Below are positions 31,655 through 34,996 of a DNA stretch of 34,996 nt, in pieces. Source of the DNA: Myxococcaceae bacterium. Its GTDB lineage: Bacteria; Myxococcota; Myxococcia; Myxococcales; Myxococcaceae. The notes under the pieces were generated by a model. That model searched no databases and was not told the origin of the DNA. It saw nothing but the letters and a program-made list of their open reading frames with translations. Each line of letters begins with the position of its first letter. Positions within the stretch are counted from its first letter, which is position 1. The translations under genes and the position numbers were made by a program. The DNA lies in the NCBI GenBank assembly GCA_025459425.1, contig JALOQF010000026.1, positions 1 to 34,996 of the forward strand, given 5' to 3'.

Positions 31655-34390
31655 ATGCGAACTCGAACGAAGTCGATATGGGCGCTGGTGCTGGTGGCGG
31701 GGTGCACGGGGGTGTTCGGGAACGTGGGCGACCTGAAGGTCGACCCCGAGAAGCCCGCCGAGACCCCCGGGCCCGAGGCGCCTGCGCCAGAGACGCCGAC
31801 TCCCACGCTCGCGTGTCCGGCCCCGCTGACGCTGCCACCGACGGAAGGCTGCAACGGCATTCTCTTGACGGACCCTGACTCGGCCGAGTTCCGCGCGCCC
31901 GGCATCGTCGCCACCACGGGTCCCGGGGGCTCGCCCGCTTTCCGCATCGGCGTGAACGACGAGGACCACATTCTCGTGAAGGACACGCCGTGCCTTCGCC
32001 TGGGCAAAGACGGCACCGACTTCAGCCTGTCGATGTGGCTCAAGGTGCACGTCGACCCGCTCGACGTTCAAATCATCGGCACCGGCAGTGGCATCGGCTC
32101 AGGCACGCCGGGGTTCGGCCTGGGCAGCCGGAATCGCGATGACGGCCAGGTGGAGCTGGTGTTCGGCACGGGCCCGCTGTCCGACCGAACGGGGACCTAC
32201 CACGACCTCGGGGTGTCTCCGCCATTCAAGCGCGACGAGTGGGTGCACGTGGTGCTGACCTACGATTCGAACGGTCCGGGCACGGCGGCCAGGTTCAATC
32301 TCTGGCTCAACCTCTGGCACACGACGTTCCCAGCGCCATTCCAGGTCTACCAGCCCAACTTGAAGGTCGGCGACCAGGGGTACGCCCGCTGGGGCGTCTT
32401 CGAGGTCAGCGAGCTGCGCAGCTACACGCGGGTGCTGACGGACAATGAGATCAAGGCGCAGGTCCTGGAGAAGGCCGGGCTCGCCGGGCTGTCGATTGAC
32501 GAGTTGAAGCAGTCGACCGAGCGGCTCCTGGCGCACGTGAGCGGCACGACGGTTCTGCCGCCGGCCGAGCTCGGCACCGAAGTGGCGCGGTTCGAGCGAC
32601 ACAGCATCTTGCTCGACACCGACGCGCAAGCGACCCAGCGCGCCCTGGAGCTGGTCGCCGCGTGGGAAGCCAGGGCTGGCGCGTTGTTCATGACCTCGGC
32701 CACCGAGCGCGGAGTCAACGCCAGTGCCAGCCCCGGAGACGCAGCCTACCCGGCGCTCGCGCAGCTGAAGGTCCAGCAGGCGGTCTTCGATGGAGCCTTC
32801 ACGCCGACTGCCCTTCAGCACTGCGCCGCCTCGTTCGAAGGCAAAGCGTGGCGCACGTCGGAGTACTTTCCGGGCGCCGTGTCATCGGCTCCGGACACGA
32901 GCAAGTCGCACCAGGTGCGGGTTCTCGCCACGGTGCCCGCCGCCTGGGGCCGGCCCGAGTGCTACTCGGCCGCACCCGTCGTGCGCCCGACCGGCCTGTA
33001 CCTGAGCCCCGGCGGGGTGGCGGAAGTCCACGTCCCCGACTCGATGGTGGGTGCTGGCTTTACGATTCAGGTCGGCGCACACATCGGCAACCACGGACAC
33101 AAGGCCACCTTCAGCCGCATGCCGCGGGTCACGAAGACGTTTCCCATCACGTCGAAGGTGACGCGCATCGGCAGTCCCCTGGGTGGCGGCGTGTACGTTC
33201 TGGTTCCGTATCTGGCCAACCAGGGCACGCAGACCGTGACGGTGCGCGGCGGTGTCGTCGAGGCACCGTTCTTCTCGGCGAAGGAAGTCGACAAGATGAC
33301 CAACGACCAGTGGCGCGCGCGCCGCACCGCACCCGCGCCCTGGGCCGACTTCGAGAGCGACAAGTACCTGATGCAGGTGCCCTCGAGCTGGATCTTCGCG
33401 TTCGAGGACCCCGTGGCCCTCATGGAGAAGTGGGACCGCGCGATGGATGGGTTCTCTGAAATCTGGGGCTACGCGCCAGACAAGCGCAACCGGCACGTGC
33501 TCTATGAACTGGTGGACACCGACATTCAATGGGGCGTGTATGGGGTTGGCTACCCGATGACCAACAACCCCTTCAATCCCAGACAGAAGGGCAACGGAAA
33601 CGCCGACCACTGGCTCCTGCGCGACCCGATGGCGAACGAGATCGACTTCCACGAGCTCAGCCACTGCGCGTTGCCCAGCATGTTCAGCGGAGAGACCGAA
33701 GCCATCGTCAACTTCCCCTACGCCTACGTTCGGCACATCAAGTTCGGCGACACCTTCAACGCGTCCTTCGCGCGGTCGATGGGGTGGTCCTTTGGCGACC
33801 CGGGCCGCACGCCCGACGAGGCGGCGCTGGACCGGATGATTACGGTCAGCTTCCGGAGCGGTCAGCCGCGCAACGAGTCGAACACCGAGCAGGACGAGGT
33901 GCGCTATCAACACCGCGGCTACGCGCACTACGCCGACATTGCGCGGACCTTCGGCTGGGAAGCGTACACGCGGTTTCTCCATCAGGAACACCTCGATTGG
34001 ATGACGCCTCCGGCCAGCGATGGGTTGAGCGGCAACGACAGCCGGACCCTGCGCATGTCAATCGCAGCCAGGACCGACCTGACGCCGCTCATCCACTTCT
34101 GGGGTGTGCACCCCGATGACCCGACGCGCCTCAAGGCCGCCATGGTGGCCCGGGGGCTGACGCCGTCGCCGCTCATCCGCACCCTGCTCGAGCGCTACCT
34201 CACCCTCATTCCACGAACCAACGCCGAGTTCCTGGCAGCCGCTGGAATGCGAGGGCTGAACTGTAGCCCGAATGACTCGCCTCACTACGGGTGCGGATGG
34301 TGGGCGATCTGGCGGGCACGGTACGGCTCGGCCGAGGGCATGCTGGCGCAGTCGTCGTTGCGGAGCATCATTCAACGCTACTACCCGTGA
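31655..34390 (+). CDS. LamG-like/M60-family metallopeptidase lipoprotein (cassette B)
   Basis: 911 residues from ATG 31655. The lipobox LVAGC (Cys17) is followed by a Pro/Glu linker (about 30-52). Residues about 65-265 look like a concanavalin/LamG domain (FSLSMWLKVHVDPLDVQIIG, EWVHVVLTYDSNG, ELRSYTRVLTDNEI). Residues about 440-890 match peptidase M60 (enhancin/SslE-like): TGLYLSPGGVAEVHVPDSMV, a FTIQVGAHIGNHGHK strand, SPLGGGVYVLVPY, the zinc motif HELSH (666-670) and a following GETEAIVNF segment with candidate third ligand E680 or E682. M60 enzymes cleave mucin-type glycoproteins, and LamG would bind carbohydrate. This suggests a surface enzyme acting on glycoproteins of prey or host, which is inference. 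It is the largest gene of the cassette. Confidence 0.88.
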   Translation: MRTRTKSIWALVLVAGCTGVFGNVGDLKVDPEKPAETPGPEAPAPETPTPTLACPAPLTLPPTEGCNGILLTDPDSAEFRAPGIVATTGPGGSPAFRIGVNDEDHILVKDTPCLRLGKDGTDFSLSMWLKVHVDPLDVQIIGTGSGIGSGTPGFGLGSRNRDDGQVELVFGTGPLSDRTGTYHDLGVSPPFKRDEWVHVVLTYDSNGPGTAARFNLWLNLWHTTFPAPFQVYQPNLKVGDQGYARWGVFEVSELRSYTRVLTDNEIKAQVLEKAGLAGLSIDELKQSTERLLAHVSGTTVLPPAELGTEVARFERHSILLDTDAQATQRALELVAAWEARAGALFMTSATERGVNASASPGDAAYPALAQLKVQQAVFDGAFTPTALQHCAASFEGKAWRTSEYFPGAVSSAPDTSKSHQVRVLATVPAAWGRPECYSAAPVVRPTGLYLSPGGVAEVHVPDSMVGAGFTIQVGAHIGNHGHKATFSRMPRVTKTFPITSKVTRIGSPLGGGVYVLVPYLANQGTQTVTVRGGVVEAPFFSAKEVDKMTNDQWRARRTAPAPWADFESDKYLMQVPSSWIFAFEDPVALMEKWDRAMDGFSEIWGYAPDKRNRHVLYELVDTDIQWGVYGVGYPMTNNPFNPRQKGNGNADHWLLRDPMANEIDFHELSHCALPSMFSGETEAIVNFPYAYVRHIKFGDTFNASFARSMGWSFGDPGRTPDEAALDRMITVSFRSGQPRNESNTEQDEVRYQHRGYAHYADIARTFGWEAYTRFLHQEHLDWMTPPASDGLSGNDSRTLRMSIAARTDLTPLIHFWGVHPDDPTRLKAAMVARGLTPSPLIRTLLERYLTLIPRTNAEFLAAAGMRGLNCSPNDSPHYGCGWWAIWRARYGSAEGMLAQSSLRSIIQRYYP

Positions 34391-34440
34391 CGTGAGTCGA
34401 AGGCGCGCCTGAAGTCCTCGAACCTGGAAGCGAGCCGACC

Positions 34441-34908
34441 ATGCGATTCGTCTCCGTCTTGCCCGTGTTGATGGCGTTGACGCTCCTCGGTTCCGCGTCG
34501 TGCGACGGCGTCATCGAGGAGGCCAGCGACGACGGGAGCAACGCTGGCGAAGGTGGGTTCAACGAAGGTGGCGGGTCTGGCGGCGGAGCGCCCGGCGCTG
34601 GCGCCTCCGGCGGTGCTGCGCCCGACGCTGGGGTACGTGACGGAGGCGCACTCGACGGTGGCGTACGTGATGCTGGTATGAACGTCTCGGACTCCGGAAT
34701 CGCAATCGACGAAACGGACTCGCGCTCGAGCGCGGCGGTCAGCTGGCTGTCGGAGCACAACTCACGACGACAAAGGTATCACCAGCTGTATGGCGGTTCG
34801 TACGTTCCGCTGAAGTGGAGCACGGCGCTGGCGGTGAGCTCACGTGCTTACGCAGAGGAGATGGCCAGGACAGGCGTCTGGGCTCACAGCTCCGTCGACT
34901 ACCCCTGA
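34441..34908 (+). CDS. CAP/SCP-domain lipoprotein, truncated
   Basis: 155 residues from ATG 34441. The signal peptide ends in SASC (Cys21). Residues about 35-85 are a Gly/Ala/Asp-rich linker with DGG and DAG repeats. From about 98 the start of a CAP (SCP-like) domain appears: AVSWLSEHNSRRQRYHQLYG, then LKWSTALAVSSRAYAEEMA and WAHSS. CAP domains need about 120 residues, including a GENL-type segment, but the frame stops after SVDYP, only some 55 residues in. No other frame after 34908 continues the domain. It is probably a truncated gene. It lies 50 bases after the M60-like gene and might have been part of the same transcript. Confidence 0.65.
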   Translation: MRFVSVLPVLMALTLLGSASCDGVIEEASDDGSNAGEGGFNEGGGSGGGAPGAGASGGAAPDAGVRDGGALDGGVRDAGMNVSDSGIAIDETDSRSSAAVSWLSEHNSRRQRYHQLYGGSYVPLKWSTALAVSSRAYAEEMARTGVWAHSSVDYP

Positions 34909-34996
34909 ACCCGGTTGCGGCGGATCCCGTGATGTGATCTTCGCCGTGCATGGCAATCGACCAACGCACGCGACGCGCCGTCATCCGGCTTCGGAA

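Noticed and set aside
30149-32071. Minus-strand ORF of 640 codons opposite cassette B
   Set aside because: It is antisense to three coupled genes; Ser/Arg/Pro-rich, with no domain.

Overview
The window is GC-rich and gene-dense. It most resembles a member of the Myxococcota (Myxococcales-like). The reasons are the family content rather than any marker gene: a DUF1552/DUF1592 pair, delta-60-repeat and Cys-rich/Fib_succ lipoproteins, a kinase-like protein without catalytic residues, a TIGR02996-like protein, and many proline/alanine-rich lipoproteins with 'DAG'-type linkers. No rRNA, tRNA or CRISPR array was seen.

Layout. 1-2646 (+): the 3' end of a MacB-type ABC permease, a TolC-like outer-membrane protein and a secreted SRPBCC-like protein. 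3009-4480 (+): a small RbfA-like protein translationally coupled to an RtcB RNA ligase. 4490-7544 (-): a delta-60-repeat lipoprotein and a membrane-anchored pseudokinase. 7825-11326 (+): a two-helix membrane protein, a TIGR02996-like protein with a degenerate kinase-like tail, a small membrane protein and a YceI-type lipoprotein. 11357-15566 (-): the DUF1552 and DUF1592/DUF1588 pair, a small secreted Cys protein and a STAS-like protein. 15736-16782 (+): a SAM methyltransferase. 16860-20071 is a scrambled accessory patch: a broken copy of a Fib_succ 3' end, an XRE-type regulator, a metallopeptidase-like lipoprotein of visibly lower GC, a perfect 32-bp palindrome, an ORF remnant and an IS91-type transposase remnant.

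The most striking structure is in 20004-34390. Two paralogous four-gene cassettes lie in opposite orientation, each with the same order: ECF sigma factor, single-pass FecR/TPR protein, secreted beta-barrel-like protein, large lipoprotein. Cassette A (minus strand, 24905 down to 20004) ends in a Cys-rich/FN3/Fib_succ lipoprotein. Cassette B (plus strand, 29014 to 34390) ends in a LamG/M60-like metallopeptidase lipoprotein and is followed by a truncated CAP-domain lipoprotein. Genes overlap or nearly abut within each cassette. In each one, a short sequence upstream of the sigma gene recurs upstream of the lipoprotein gene. I infer two copies of a trans-envelope signalling and surface-lipoprotein system, with the sigma factor possibly controlling both promoters. 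Between the cassettes lie a rhodanese, two tandem DUF1444-like paralogs and a TesB-type thioesterase.

A second candidate system is the RbfA-like/RtcB pair. It couples a 30S-binding fold to an RNA-sealing enzyme with its active site intact, which suggests ribosomal RNA repair. All functional statements are from reading the sequence; no database search was run.
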